NCBI GenBank assembly: GCA_022711435.1
Contig: JAKLFB010000053.1
Span: 1 to 32,903, forward strand
Reading direction: 5' to 3'
DNA: 32,903 nt
DNA from: Verrucomicrobiota bacterium
Lineage (GTDB): Bacteria; Verrucomicrobiota; Verrucomicrobiia; Limisphaerales; UBA1319
Positions 1-7,750 of this stretch are shown in pieces. The position numbers and the translations under genes were made by a program. Every line of letters begins with the position of its first letter. Position 1 is the first letter of the stretch. Under the pieces are notes generated by a model that had not been told where the DNA came from, searched no databases, and saw only the letters and a list, made by a program, of their open reading frames with translations.

Positions 1-1
1 G

Positions 2-151
2 GGGTCGAGGAACTACGTGAACGGGCTGTATGGGGAGTATCGGGATCGGTTTGGGCCGAGGCGGCGGAGCGGGGCGCGGCCGATGCGGGGAGTGGAGGCG
101 CTGGGGGATCTGGCGACGATGAGGGATTTGCGGGTGGATGCCGTGGGGTGA
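2..151 (+). CDS. REP-associated (Y1_Tnp/RAYT-type) transposase, C-terminal fragment cut by window edge
   Basis: The open frame from base 2 to the TGA at 149-151 encodes about 49 residues. It contains RFGPRRRSGARPMRG and ends LATMRDLRVDAVG, a tail I recognise from the TnpA_REP-like transposases common in Verrucomicrobiota and Planctomycetota. The catalytic HUH region and its tyrosine lie upstream, outside the window, so activity cannot be judged. The gene runs rightward and is convergent with the DMFase-like gene ending at 280. The N-terminus of a gene of the same family, in the same orientation, closes the window at 32725. The family call rests on C-terminal resemblance only. Confidence 0.72.
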   Translation, partial: GSRNYVNGLYGEYRDRFGPRRRSGARPMRGVEALGDLATMRDLRVDAVG

Positions 152-238
152 GATCGGCTCGTGCGACTCTGGTGCCCTGAGGGCGAGCAGGCTTGCGCCG
201 TCGGGGAGTCTGATGCGCATTCCATCGAGCCGGGGCTG

Positions 239-262
239 TGCGAGGCGTTGGTTACGCCTGCA
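239..262. terminator. Hairpin between convergent genes, possible bidirectional terminator
   Basis: AGGCGT (243-248) and ACGCCT (254-259) form a perfect 6-bp stem around the loop TGGTT. TGC (239-241) and GCA (260-262) extend it with one bulged G. It lies between the transposase stop at 151 and the DMFase-like stop at 280. No T-tract follows on either strand, so intrinsic termination is uncertain; a RAYT-associated palindrome is an alternative. The rest of 152-279 holds only a small GCCCTGAGGGC palindrome near 172-182. Confidence 0.4.
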
Positions 263-279
263 TCACCACGCGGATGGAT

Positions 280-1821
280 TTACGACAAGGGCTGGATCAT
301 CCGGTCGAGGATGTTCCGCGTGATCCGTTGGACGCGGGAATCCGGGCCGCGGGGGGTTGTGTAAACCGAGGGCCGGATGTAGCCGGGCGGCTCGCTCAAG
401 CCGTCGGTCCACCAGCAGGTCGAGGCGTTGAACACAAAATTGCCGCGCGGTCCGGGGTAGATCGTCGCGGTGTAGAGGCCGCCATTGGGTTTGCCGGGCG
501 CGCTTTGAGTGGAGCCTGAGGCGATGACCTCGAGCCCGGGGATGGGGGCGGGATCGCCGTGCCATTCCCATCCGACCAGGCCGGGAATGCCTTCCCCGAG
601 CGCCATGCCGGTTCCCGCGAACAGCCAGTGGTCGGGCCGGACGCAGATCCAGTCCGCGCCGCCCGAGAAGGGTCCCAGGTTGCGGGCGCCGACGAGCTCG
701 CCGGAGCTGGGGCTTTGGTGGGGCAGAGTCTCCATGCCGCGGATGGGCTTGGGGTCGGGCGGGCCGAAGAAGTCGACGCGCTCGTATGTGCGGAGGCGGC
801 CGCGGAAGTCGGGCTGGAATTCGATGCGTCCGCAGCAGGTGTTACCGGAGAGGAAAGCGATGCTGAGTCCGCCGGCGATGGCCTGCTGGAGATGGCGGAA
901 CATCTCGATCGAGTAATACTCGTCATGGCCGACGGAGAGAAACCCGCGTGCCCGGAAGAGCCCAGCGGGATCGGCGTGGGTGTCGAGGTTGGAGATGTAG
1001 GTCACGTCGAACCCATGCTGCTCCATCCAGAAGGCGAGGGGGAATTCCCAGAGGAAGAACTCGCCGGAGCCGGTCGAGAGGGGAGCATCGAGGATCTGGC
1101 AGTATTTGGCATAGGGGCGGTTGAAGCTGACGGCGACATCGCGACCCCAGTACCACGGGGTGCGTCCGTCGTCGTAGAGGGCGAACTGGCTGGGCCAGCG
1201 GTTGTAGGCCTGCCAGGTGGTGTCGGAACACTGGAAGAGGAAGTCCGCGGGGCGGTCGTCGCGGACGATGAAGATGACGTAGCTTTGCCAGCCGTCGGGC
1301 CGGGTGGTGAGCTTGCCGAGATAGACGCCGCTCAACCAGTCGCGGGGGATCTCGAGGGAGGCGCACGGGGCCCACTGGCAATCGCGCAGGCGCCGCAAGC
1401 CGACGGGTGGATCGGGCTGGGGGGCGCCCTGGAGGGGGCCGAGCGTCCTCATGAGCCGGCCGCCCGCTCCGCCGTAATAGCCGAGCCGGTAGACATCGAG
1501 CGTGAAGGCGGAAGATGGCCGGGTGCTTACGTGGAAGGTGAGCGTCTGACCGGCGCGGAGGCTGGTGTGCGAGCAATAGCCTTCGATCCACGGGCAGCGG
1601 TACCGGGTTTCGGGATCAACGGCTGTCTTGGTTAAGAGCCAATCTCGCGTGCCGGGCAGTTGGTTTTCCCGGAACACGGCGTCCGGGGAGCGGCGGGTTG
1701 TGTATCCGGACGATGCGCGCGGGGGGAGGGACGAGCAACCGCTCAACGCCGCGGCGCTTCCGGCGCCCAACAGGCTTTGAAGCCACTCCCGGCGTGATAA
1801 TGGCAAATCGAAGTGTTTCAT
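280..1821 (-). CDS. Exported N,N-dimethylformamidase beta-subunit-like protein, Tat lipoprotein
   Basis: This 513-residue protein resembles the large-subunit (beta) domain of N,N-dimethylformamidase. Typical blocks are GYYGGAGG near the N-terminal third, a GHDEYYS motif mid-protein, FLSGNTCCGRIEF after it, and a C-terminal NFVFNASTCWWTDGL stretch. DMFase is a cytosolic iron amidohydrolase, but this protein starts with SRREWLQ followed by the lipobox LSGC, which suggests a Tat-exported lipoprotein. I chose ATG 1821 because it places the Tat motif about 8 residues in and makes an ATGA overlap with the stop of the upstream delta-60 gene, implying translational coupling. Upstream in-frame starts would add a non-signal leader. 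The substrate is unknown; many homologues in this phylum are named only by domain. Confidence 0.8.
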   Translation of the reverse strand: MKHFDLPLSRREWLQSLLGAGSAAALSGCSSLPPRASSGYTTRRSPDAVFRENQLPGTRDWLLTKTAVDPETRYRCPWIEGYCSHTSLRAGQTLTFHVSTRPSSAFTLDVYRLGYYGGAGGRLMRTLGPLQGAPQPDPPVGLRRLRDCQWAPCASLEIPRDWLSGVYLGKLTTRPDGWQSYVIFIVRDDRPADFLFQCSDTTWQAYNRWPSQFALYDDGRTPWYWGRDVAVSFNRPYAKYCQILDAPLSTGSGEFFLWEFPLAFWMEQHGFDVTYISNLDTHADPAGLFRARGFLSVGHDEYYSIEMFRHLQQAIAGGLSIAFLSGNTCCGRIEFQPDFRGRLRTYERVDFFGPPDPKPIRGMETLPHQSPSSGELVGARNLGPFSGGADWICVRPDHWLFAGTGMALGEGIPGLVGWEWHGDPAPIPGLEVIASGSTQSAPGKPNGGLYTATIYPGPRGNFVFNASTCWWTDGLSEPPGYIRPSVYTTPRGPDSRVQRITRNILDRMIQPLS

Positions 1822-4800
1822 GGGTTGATCGAGTCGCCGGGCTCCTGGAGGACACGAAAGAAGCGGAAGGACGAACTCGAGAAATCGGGATCGGGGATGA
1901 TCTGAAGGCTGCCGGTGGCCAGCAAGTTGGTCCATGGGTCCCAGTCAAGCATGTTGCTGCTGCGCTGGAGCTGAAGCCGGCTGCCGATTGTGGCACAACA
2001 CTCGAGATGGAACTGGGCTTCCGCGATTTTGGCCTGCAATTGCAGCGACAACAACGGGACAGGCGCATAGAGGCGGGCGATGCTGGGGCGATACTGGCTG
2101 GCCAGATAGCGGAAAGAACCGGCAATGACGATGCGGCCATCGGGCTGCAAGGCGCAGCAATGAATCGACCTCCATGAGCCTTCTCCTTCTCCGATTGCTG
2201 GAACGCTGAACGACGAGTCCAATGTGCCATCGGGATTGAGCAAAGCCAGGTCGTTTCGGGGCGCCTGGTCGTAACGGGAAAAAACGCCGCCGATGAAGAT
2301 CCGCTGGTCGGGCAGGACCTGGATGGCGCGCAACATCACATTGGGGCCGTAAACGGCACGGAAAGCAGGATCCACCTGGCCGTCGGGAAGCAATCTTGTC
2401 AGCGAACGGCGCGCTGACGGGCCTGAAAATGCCGAAAACAGCGAGCTGGCTACGAGAAGCCGGCCGCGGATGTCCAAGGCCATGCAATCAATGGAAACAA
2501 CCCGCATTGCTGGAGCGAAAGAAGGATCCAGGCGTCCATCGGCATGGAGGCGGGCGAGGCCGGGGCACGGGATCTGGTCATAGTTTTGAAAACGGCCGGC
2601 GATGTAAATCTCGCCGGCATCCGTCACCTGCATGCTCAAGACGGGACCGTCGGGACCGATTCCGGGAGAGAAGGACGGATCGACGAGACCCGAGTCGAAG
2701 AGCCGGGCGAGGTTGGATTGGGTGGCGCCGTTGATCTGAGAAAACTCGCCGCCGATCAGGATGCCGCCGCCGGGCTGGAGGCGGACGACGAAAATGTTCG
2801 GAGGCAGCTCTGGCGGGAACTCGAGCGGGCGGAACGACGGGTCCAGCGAGCCATCCGGGAGCAGCCGGGCCACTCCCGGAGAGGATTGATCATTGACATG
2901 AAGGAATTTCCCGGCCAGGAGGAAGCGATCGTCCGGCATGATAAGGATGTCCCCGACCGCTCCATCGACCGGCCCAACATTGAAGTCCGGGTCGATTTGT
3001 CCATCCGGATCAAGCCGCACGAGGTTTTGTTGGGGTGTTTCGAAAAAAGCCCCAAAACTTCCTCCGGCCAGGATTTTCTGATCTTGTTGGATGGCGACGC
3101 AGTCAATCCACGGCGGGTTGGGGTTGACGTTGGTGAGGCCCAGGTCGAACGAGTCATCGGGCATGCCCGGGGCATCGGGCGGGATGATCTCGAGGGTGGC
3201 GGTGGACGTCCATTGAGCGCCATCGGCGCTGGTGATGGTGACGGAGTATTGGCCGGCATTGGCGGGAGTCGGGCTGGCAAGGTAGAGCAGGCTGTTGGAT
3301 TGAGCGGGGAGGAGTTCCTGGTTGAGGAACCACTCGTAGGTCAGCGGCAGAGATCCCGAAGCCCGGGCCTGGAAACAGGCGGATTGGCCGATGGAAATGA
3401 CCTGATCGGCGGGGGCTTCGCGCGGCTGGAACGATTCGGTTGGGAATTCGAGAGCGGCGGCCCAGCTCGATGCCTGGCCCAGGGCATTGGAGACCGTGAC
3501 CTGATAAACCCCGGCGTCGGCGGCTTGGGCAGCGTGGATTTCCAGCAGGCAATTGGTCTGGCCCGACAATGGGATGCCGTTTTTCTCCCACTGGAAAAAG
3601 AGGGGAGATTGGCCAGTGGCAAACACATCCAAATCGTAATCGTTGCGGGGCGTCAGGATTTGCGAGCGGGGCGAAAAGATGACTTGCGGCAGACCAGAAT
3701 GGGTGTGGGCGAGATCGACATCGAGCTGGATCAGGCGGGAGCAGGGGCTGCCATCGAACTGGGTGAACCCGCCGCCCACCAGAAGGCTTCCAGCGGAGGA
3801 CAGGCTCAGGGCGAGGACGCGTTCGTTGAAGCCGGATCCCGGGTTGAAGGTCCGATCGAACTTGCCGGAGGGCAGGACTCGAGCGATGCGGTTGCAGCCA
3901 TAGCCATCGTACGAGGTGAACTCCCCTCCGATCAGCAGCCGGCCGTCTGGACATATGGCAAGGGCCCGCACGGGTCTGGTCGGTCCCGATCCGGGATTGA
4001 ACGAGAGATCCACCGATCCATCCGAGTTGAGCTGAACCAAGTGGTTGCGCGTTTGGCTGGAAACGCGGTGGAAGTTGCCGCCGACGATCGTCTTGCCGCC
4101 GGCAAGACAAGCCAAGTCATAGACGACGATCGTCGTCTGATTGGTGATTTGCATCGGGGGGATGGCCCAGTCCGGATCGAGATTGCCGTCCGGCAAAACC
4201 CGGATCACACCGTTTTTGTTCACCGGATACGTGGGACTCACCGTGCCCACAAGAATCCGGTCGTCACTCAAGATCCGGATGACCTGCGCCTTTGAAATGT
4301 TCTTTGGCAGGTTGGAGAAGGCGGTGTCGATCGCGCCGTCTCTTCCCAACCGTATGAGAGGCTGGCTTGGAGAATCGCCGCCGACCAGGAAGGACCCGTC
4401 GCGTTGCTCGGCGAGACTCAGAATGGAGGGGCGCCGGGCCGGATTGAAACCGGAGTCGAGTGAGCCATCGGGATTGAACAACTGCAGGAACGGTGAAGAG
4501 ACCAGCACCTGGCCATTGGAGCATCGGACAAGCGGCGGAGCGTAATGGTCGATCATGAAGTGGCCAGGCAATTGGAGATCGATGGATTCATCGAGGGCGC
4601 CATCGGCATGGAGACGGGCGGCATAATTGCGCGGAACCCCATTGACCGTGGTGAACGCGCCGGTGATCCAAAAGTCGGCGCCGGGCTGACCGATGATCCG
4701 TTCGGCATCCGAGTACTGGTAGCCACCGATGGTAACATCGAAGGCCGTGTTCCGGGTGGAAGGTTGCGAAGGATCGACCCCGAGGCGAGCGACGCGGCTG

Positions 4801-6188
4801 GTGGCGCTGCCGGTGGAATTGCTGATTACAACCCAGTACTCGCCGGCGTCGCCCGGCGTCACATGGTCAATGAACAGGCTGGCGTTGGTTTGTTCCAGGA
4901 GCGGAGCTCCGTCTTTCCACCATTGCTGTTGGATGGGAAGCGAGCCTTGGAGTTCCAGGCCCAGACAGGCTGGCTGGCCCTCGACGATGACACGGGTATC
5001 CGGATGCCGGAGGATGAGAGGAGGCCGCGGCGGCGTATCGGACGTGAACCGGGCCAGTCCGGGGGCATCCTGACCGCCGATTTGGGTAAACGAGCCCGCC
5101 AGAACGAGCCGGTCATCGGGCAGGAGTGCGCAGGCTCGTCTTCTGTAATTGGATTGAGCTCTATCGACCACCGCAAGGCTGCTGTAGCTGATGTCGAAAT
5201 CTCCGTCGGGAAAGAACCTATATAGTGATTCGGTATCGGTCGGGATGAGCAGCTTTCCGTCCGACTGAATCGAGAGATCGGTGGCCACCATGATGCCCAT
5301 GGTGTAACCATTTGTGTAGCCGGGATCGGGTTCGCTGTTCGGCTGAAGCCGCTGCCATCGGATCATTTGCATAAAAGAGATCATTCCCACCAGGAGCGAG
5401 TCGTCCACATCTCGAACCAGGGCGCCTGTCGAGTTGAGATTAGGCAACGGATCGGAAAAAGAATCGTCCACGGCGCCATCCGGATTGAGGCGCAACAGGA
5501 ACAACGTGCCGCCAATCACGATGCGGCCATCCGACTGGACGGCAATGGCGGAAATGCCCCGCTTGCTTGCATCCTGGTATCGGTATTGGAAAGTCGGATC
5601 GAGCCGTCCGTCGGGCAGCAGGCGGACGAGCTGCGCGCAATGGACGCCATGGAATCGAGTGAACTTGCCGCCGACGAGGATTCGGCCATCGGCCTGGAGC
5701 GCGAGGGCGAGGACCTCGTTGGTGGCGCCGCCGCCGGCCAGCTCATCTTCCTCGAGAGCGCCATTGGGCCATAGGCGCGCGATGCAGCCGCGAGCGCGGC
5801 CTTGGAAGTTGGTGAAAACGCCGCCGATCAGGATGCGTCCATCGGATTGGTGGAGGATGGTATTGATACGGGCGGGGGTTGAACCCAGGGCGCCGGTGGG
5901 CCCCGATCCGGGATCGAATGCATCGTCGGCGGAGCCATCGTAGCACAGCCGGGCGATGGCAGGCCGAGGCAGATCGCCGACCTTGGTGAAATCGCCCGCG
6001 ATCAGGACCTTGCCATCGGGGAGCGCCGCGACGTCTCGGACCAGGCCGTCAGGGCGAGCTGGGAGGAAGGTTGGATCCAGCGCTCCGGCTGGCAGCGGAT
6101 CCGCCGCGGTAGTTTTGAGGCAGCAAACGACGACCAGCAGACGCGCTACTCCTGCCAGAAAGTCCCGTGAGCGGAGGGCGGTGTGCAT
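1818..6188 (-). CDS. Secreted delta-60 repeat protein with three Ig-like domains
   Basis: This 1456-residue protein has an N-terminal signal-like hydrophobic segment (about residues 10-30) and about 21 delta-60 repeats of the pattern D-x-x-F ... x-DG-x-x-L-x-x-G-x-F ... x-x-ARL-x-x-DG. By eye they fall into three blocks of seven. Ig-like domains (W-x-K/E-x-G ... D-A-G-x-Y-x-V) separate them: one after the first block, two after the second. A short C-terminal domain ends FRFFRVLQ, a form frequent at the ends of verrucomicrobial secreted proteins. The repeats probably fold as beta-propellers. I prefer ATG 6188 over TTG 6194; it lies 10 nt after the MFS stop. No strong ribosome site is visible. 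The role is likely cell-surface binding or structure, and no catalytic motif is seen. Confidence 0.85.
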   Translation of the reverse strand: MHTALRSRDFLAGVARLLVVVCCLKTTAADPLPAGALDPTFLPARPDGLVRDVAALPDGKVLIAGDFTKVGDLPRPAIARLCYDGSADDAFDPGSGPTGALGSTPARINTILHQSDGRILIGGVFTNFQGRARGCIARLWPNGALEEDELAGGGATNEVLALALQADGRILVGGKFTRFHGVHCAQLVRLLPDGRLDPTFQYRYQDASKRGISAIAVQSDGRIVIGGTLFLLRLNPDGAVDDSFSDPLPNLNSTGALVRDVDDSLLVGMISFMQMIRWQRLQPNSEPDPGYTNGYTMGIMVATDLSIQSDGKLLIPTDTESLYRFFPDGDFDISYSSLAVVDRAQSNYRRRACALLPDDRLVLAGSFTQIGGQDAPGLARFTSDTPPRPPLILRHPDTRVIVEGQPACLGLELQGSLPIQQQWWKDGAPLLEQTNASLFIDHVTPGDAGEYWVVISNSTGSATSRVARLGVDPSQPSTRNTAFDVTIGGYQYSDAERIIGQPGADFWITGAFTTVNGVPRNYAARLHADGALDESIDLQLPGHFMIDHYAPPLVRCSNGQVLVSSPFLQLFNPDGSLDSGFNPARRPSILSLAEQRDGSFLVGGDSPSQPLIRLGRDGAIDTAFSNLPKNISKAQVIRILSDDRILVGTVSPTYPVNKNGVIRVLPDGNLDPDWAIPPMQITNQTTIVVYDLACLAGGKTIVGGNFHRVSSQTRNHLVQLNSDGSVDLSFNPGSGPTRPVRALAICPDGRLLIGGEFTSYDGYGCNRIARVLPSGKFDRTFNPGSGFNERVLALSLSSAGSLLVGGGFTQFDGSPCSRLIQLDVDLAHTHSGLPQVIFSPRSQILTPRNDYDLDVFATGQSPLFFQWEKNGIPLSGQTNCLLEIHAAQAADAGVYQVTVSNALGQASSWAAALEFPTESFQPREAPADQVISIGQSACFQARASGSLPLTYEWFLNQELLPAQSNSLLYLASPTPANAGQYSVTITSADGAQWTSTATLEIIPPDAPGMPDDSFDLGLTNVNPNPPWIDCVAIQQDQKILAGGSFGAFFETPQQNLVRLDPDGQIDPDFNVGPVDGAVGDILIMPDDRFLLAGKFLHVNDQSSPGVARLLPDGSLDPSFRPLEFPPELPPNIFVVRLQPGGGILIGGEFSQINGATQSNLARLFDSGLVDPSFSPGIGPDGPVLSMQVTDAGEIYIAGRFQNYDQIPCPGLARLHADGRLDPSFAPAMRVVSIDCMALDIRGRLLVASSLFSAFSGPSARRSLTRLLPDGQVDPAFRAVYGPNVMLRAIQVLPDQRIFIGGVFSRYDQAPRNDLALLNPDGTLDSSFSVPAIGEGEGSWRSIHCCALQPDGRIVIAGSFRYLASQYRPSIARLYAPVPLLSLQLQAKIAEAQFHLECCATIGSRLQLQRSSNMLDWDPWTNLLATGSLQIIPDPDFSSSSFRFFRVLQEPGDSINP

Positions 6189-6198
6189 GGCCAACGGT

Positions 6199-7566
6199 TC
6201 AATCTTCGGGCAGGGGTTTGCCTTTGGTTTCGGGCGCCCAGATGAGGGCGACGATGCCGAGCAGGTAGATCGAGCTCATGATGATGGCGGTGGTGCGGAA
6301 CGGGATCACGGTGGTCAGGTAGCCGAACAGGGCGGGGGCGGGAGCGGTCAAGAAACGGACTGTATTATAGCAGAAACCCACTCCGGTGCCGCGGAGGCGG
6401 GTGGGGAACAGCTCCGGGAAATAGATCGAGTATCCGGCGAACACGGACAGCGTGGCAAAGCCCATCATCGGCAGCATCCAATAGGCGTCGGCGGCCGTCT
6501 TCAGGGAGTAGAACACGAATGCGACGACGATCCAGCAGAGGATGAAGGATCCGAGGAACGCGGTGCGGCGGCTGACGAACGACGCGACGAAGGTGAAGAC
6601 GACCATGCCGGTGAATGCGCCGACATCCTGGAGCGCGGTGCCCCAGGAGCGGACGAAATCGACGGTGGATTGAGGGGCGCCCTTGAGGGCCTCGGAGACC
6701 AGCTCGGGCGAGAAGAACCCGATGCCCCAGAGGCCGATCATGCCGGAGACGCCGAGGCAGAGGCCGATGATGGCGTTATGGCGCCAGCGGGGGTGGCGGA
6801 AGAGATCGGCGAGGGAGCCGACGTTTCGCTGGGAGCCGGTGGCGGCGGCGGCTTTGGCCTGCTTCCAGGCTTCGGGCTCACGGAGGATGAAGAGGATGGG
6901 GATGACCAGGAGCGAGGGGATGATGCCGACGAAGAAGAGCAGGCGCCAGCCGGAGTAATCGCCGACCAGGTTGACGGCGCTGGGTGGGATCTGGGTGCTG
7001 ATGATCGAGCCCATGATATTGCCGGTGGCGGACAGGGCTTGGAGCGAGCCCAGGGCGATCGCGCGCATGCGGCCGGGGACGCTCTCGGCGACCAGGGTTG
7101 TGGCGGCGCCGAACATGCCGCCGACGCCCAGGCCGACCAGGAAGCGGTAGGAGAGAAACTCGGCCGGGCTATGCGCGATGCCGGAGAGCCCGGTGAAGCA
7201 GGAGTAGACCATGAGCGTGGCGGCCATGGTTTTGACGCGTCCCCAGCGGTCGCTGAGCATGCCGAAAAAGATGCCGCCGACGGCCCAGCCGAGCATCATG
7301 CAAGCGGTGGCCCAGCCGCCGAGCGATTTGGCGTGAGTGGCGATGGACTGGAGAAGGGCGGGATCGTTGGCAGCGGTGGCGGCGTGGATGCCGAGCAGCT
7401 CCTTGAGGGCGGGTTCGCGGGCCAGGATGAACAGCCGCTGGTCCATGCAGTCAAACAGCCAGCCGCACGAGGCGATGATCACGACCAGCCAATGATAGAG
7501 AGTGACGCCGTCAAAGATGTTCCCCGAGCTGGCGCCGCCCGATGGATTGGATTGAGATGTTTGCAC
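6199..7566 (-). CDS. MFS transporter, sugar/organic-acid:H+ symporter-like
   Basis: This 455-residue, roughly 12-helix inner-membrane protein has the major facilitator motif A between helices 2 and 3 (GMLSDRWGRVKT) and an acidic DCMDQ segment in helix 1, where aromatic-acid and sugar-acid symporters carry D-x-x-D. It has a second-half ELFPTRLRGTG motif, and the C-terminus PETKGKPLPED is typical of the sugar and aromatic-acid branches. The start is GTG 7566, with an AGGA about 5 nt upstream. It is first in a minus-strand unit with the delta-60 and DMFase-like genes (gap about 10 nt). It faces the ADP-ribosylglycohydrolase gene across a 184-bp divergent region with palindromes. A carboxylate or sugar-acid substrate is plausible but not provable from sequence. 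Confidence 0.85.
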   Translation of the reverse strand: MQTSQSNPSGGASSGNIFDGVTLYHWLVVIIASCGWLFDCMDQRLFILAREPALKELLGIHAATAANDPALLQSIATHAKSLGGWATACMMLGWAVGGIFFGMLSDRWGRVKTMAATLMVYSCFTGLSGIAHSPAEFLSYRFLVGLGVGGMFGAATTLVAESVPGRMRAIALGSLQALSATGNIMGSIISTQIPPSAVNLVGDYSGWRLLFFVGIIPSLLVIPILFILREPEAWKQAKAAAATGSQRNVGSLADLFRHPRWRHNAIIGLCLGVSGMIGLWGIGFFSPELVSEALKGAPQSTVDFVRSWGTALQDVGAFTGMVVFTFVASFVSRRTAFLGSFILCWIVVAFVFYSLKTAADAYWMLPMMGFATLSVFAGYSIYFPELFPTRLRGTGVGFCYNTVRFLTAPAPALFGYLTTVIPFRTTAIIMSSIYLLGIVALIWAPETKGKPLPED

Positions 7567-7621
7567 GGATTCCTATGGGCACATGTTAGTTTTCGGAACT
7601 GGCGACATAGTCCGGATCATG

Positions 7622-7642
7622 CATGGCCATGTCAAGCGCTTG
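7622..7642. promoter_or_regulatory. Two adjacent palindromes in a divergent promoter region
   Basis: CATGGCCATG (7622-7631) and CAAGCGCTTG (7633-7642) are perfect 10-bp palindromes separated by one base. They lie between the divergent MFS (start 7566) and ADP-ribosylglycohydrolase-like (start 7751) genes. The second has the central AAGCGCTT seen in many LacI-family operators. No regulator gene is nearby, so the assignment is tentative. The remainder of 7567-7750 shows no convincing gene. Confidence 0.35.
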
Positions 7643-7750
7643 GGCAGGCGAGGGGCTGGAAAAGTGCTGGCGAAGCCGTAGTGCCTGCGGGCTTGAGCCG
7701 GGCCGGATTGGGCTCGACGGGGGGGCGTGCATCGGTGCAATGTAGGCATC

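Noticed and set aside
2544..4295. A 583-codon plus-strand open frame with regular repeats
   Set aside because: Its periodicity simply mirrors the delta-60 repeats encoded on the opposite strand.
1818..6188. Repeated sequence as a possible CRISPR or DNA-level tandem repeat
   Set aside because: Repeats are at protein level, of unequal length and diverged in DNA; there are no constant repeat-spacer units here or elsewhere in the window.
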